NCBI GenBank assembly: GCA_012274165.1 | Contig: JAAPAA010000277.1 | Location: 1-21,460 of the forward strand | DNA length: 21,460 nucleotides | From: Thiobacillaceae bacterium | GTDB lineage: Bacteria > Pseudomonadota > Gammaproteobacteria > Burkholderiales > Thiobacillaceae | Reading direction: 5' to 3' | Part shown: positions 20,658-21,460 of the stretch, piece after piece | How positions within the stretch are numbered: the first letter of the stretch is position 1 | Layout: each line of letters starts with the position of its first letter | Translations under genes and position numbers: made by a program | The notes under the pieces: generated by a model | Database searches by the model: none | Told to the model about the DNA's origin: nothing | The model's input: the letters and a program-made list of their open reading frames with translations, nothing else

Positions 20658-21460
20658 TCAGCCAGGAAAATACTCGGGGTGAGCGGAAATGATTGTTTTC
20701 AAATGCTCAAAGCACGTGGCATCGATCGCCGTTCCGACGCTTTCGGACATGATCTGCAGGGTTTTCTCGACCGGGATCGCGCCGCGATAGGGACGCTCGG
20801 CGGTGATTGCATCGAAAATATCCGAGGTCGTGATGATACGGGTTTCAAGCGTGATCTCCGCCGCCTTGAGACCCAATGGATAGCCGCCGCCATCCAGCCG
20901 TTCATGATGCGCGCTGGAGACGCGGGCCAGTTCATCGAACGCCCTGATCCGCCCGAGTATCGACCCGGTGTAGGCAGCATGCCGCTTGACGGCCTCCCAC
21001 TCCGCATCGTCCAGCTTGCCGGGTTTGTCCAGGATTGAGTTGCTGACCCCCAGTTTTCCGACATCGTGCAAGAGCGCGCCACGCTTGAGCCAGCGCCTGC
21101 GCGCCTCGGGAATCTCCAGCGATTCTCCCAGCAAGGCCGTGTACAGACCGACCCGGGCGCTGTGGCCTGCCGTATAGGGACTCTTGGCATCGACCACCTG
21201 ACCAAAGGCTTCGGCAATGTCGTCGAGGTAATCCTCGTCCAGCAGCTTCTCGTGGTTTCCCGGTTCCAGTGCGAACACGCTGGCCTCCAGCGTCGAGGAA
21301 TTCAGCGTGGCCCAGAACAATGGATCCCGGGCAATGCTGAAAAATGCGTCAACCAGGGCCGGGTCAAACCACCCGCCCCGGCGCGCGCGTAATTCCGCCT
21401 CGGCAGCGTGTTGCCCCTCGGCACAATTGAATACATCGACAATCTGGGCCAGCAGGGCAA
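20658..21460 (-). CDS. HD-GYP domain protein, C-terminal part (5' end outside window)
   Basis: The frame is open to the window edge, giving about 266 residues. The HD-GYP domain, a cyclic-di-GMP phosphodiesterase or general phosphohydrolase, has SPYTAGHSARVGLYTALLGE, the HDxGK motif in GALLHDVGKLGVSN, NSILDKPGKLDDAEW, and the GYP segment AHHERLDGGGYPLGLKAAEI, followed by TTSDIFDAITAERPYRGAIP. All metal ligands look present. Upstream residues (AQIVDVFNCAEGQHAAEAEL, RGGWFDPALVDAFFSIA) look like the linker after an earlier HD-type domain, so the full protein probably has two HD domains in tandem. The TTG at 21318-21320 is not a likely start because the frame and homology continue beyond it. Confidence 0.88.
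   Translation of the reverse strand, partial: ALLAQIVDVFNCAEGQHAAEAELRARRGGWFDPALVDAFFSIARDPLFWATLNSSTLEASVFALEPGNHEKLLDEDYLDDIAEAFGQVVDAKSPYTAGHSARVGLYTALLGESLEIPEARRRWLKRGALLHDVGKLGVSNSILDKPGKLDDAEWEAVKRHAAYTGSILGRIRAFDELARVSSAHHERLDGGGYPLGLKAAEITLETRIITTSDIFDAITAERPYRGAIPVEKTLQIMSESVGTAIDATCFEHLKTIISAHPEYFPG

Overview
The window reads as a GC-rich chromosomal segment of a betaproteobacterium. The gene order recA-recX, the overlapping thiL-pgpA-cinA run, a RibBA whose second domain has lost its zinc cysteines, and the overall protein style point to the Nitrosomonadales/Thiobacillaceae side of the class. That assignment is inference from family resemblance, not a database result. No rRNA, tRNA, CRISPR array, insertion sequence or prophage was seen.

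Layout. 1-472: 3' end of a LysR-type regulator. 758-2017: a long nitronate monooxygenase-like flavoprotein. 2018-3078: a low-density stretch with one intact small secreted DUF2141 protein surrounded by decayed gene ends (a Fis-type HTH tail, an unknown tail, a second nitronate monooxygenase tail, and an open frame without a start). 3079-3963: an unrecognised single-pass membrane protein with repeated basic modules. 4121-4213: a 30-residue small ORF with a strong ribosome binding site, facing left. 4368-6980: ribE-ribBA-ribH-nusB, followed by thiL-pgpA-cinA to 8998. The two groups are separated by an inverted-repeat element that begins at the nusB stop codon.

9007-9930 is a WYL-domain regulator of BrxR/CapW-like build, divergent from recA-recX (10093-11593). 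The shared control region holds two 7-5-7 palindromes of the form GTA-N5-TAC; one lies over the recA -10 element. Next come a BI-1 family membrane protein and a TatD nuclease, with a textbook intrinsic terminator inside the first codons of tatD.

13202-16017 is a leftward cluster: a periplasmic dienelactone-hydrolase-like enzyme, an unusual GTP cyclohydrolase I, a secreted protein with a possible papain-like His/Cys arrangement, a 43-residue ORF, an isoprenylcysteine-methyltransferase-like membrane protein and the stub of a carboxymuconolactone-decarboxylase-like gene. 16122-16844 is an RsuA/RluF-type pseudouridine synthase homologue with altered catalytic residues. The rest is leftward: a di-iron ferritin-like protein, a renalase-like FAD oxidoreductase, a GNAT acetyltransferase with an Atg22-like MFS transporter, and a partial HD-GYP protein.

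Most of the window is core metabolism and DNA repair. I did not find a clear multi-gene novel system. The best leads are the paired operators between recA and the WYL regulator, the small ORF upstream of ribE, the terminator embedded in tatD, and the active-site substitutions in FolE and the pseudouridine synthase.
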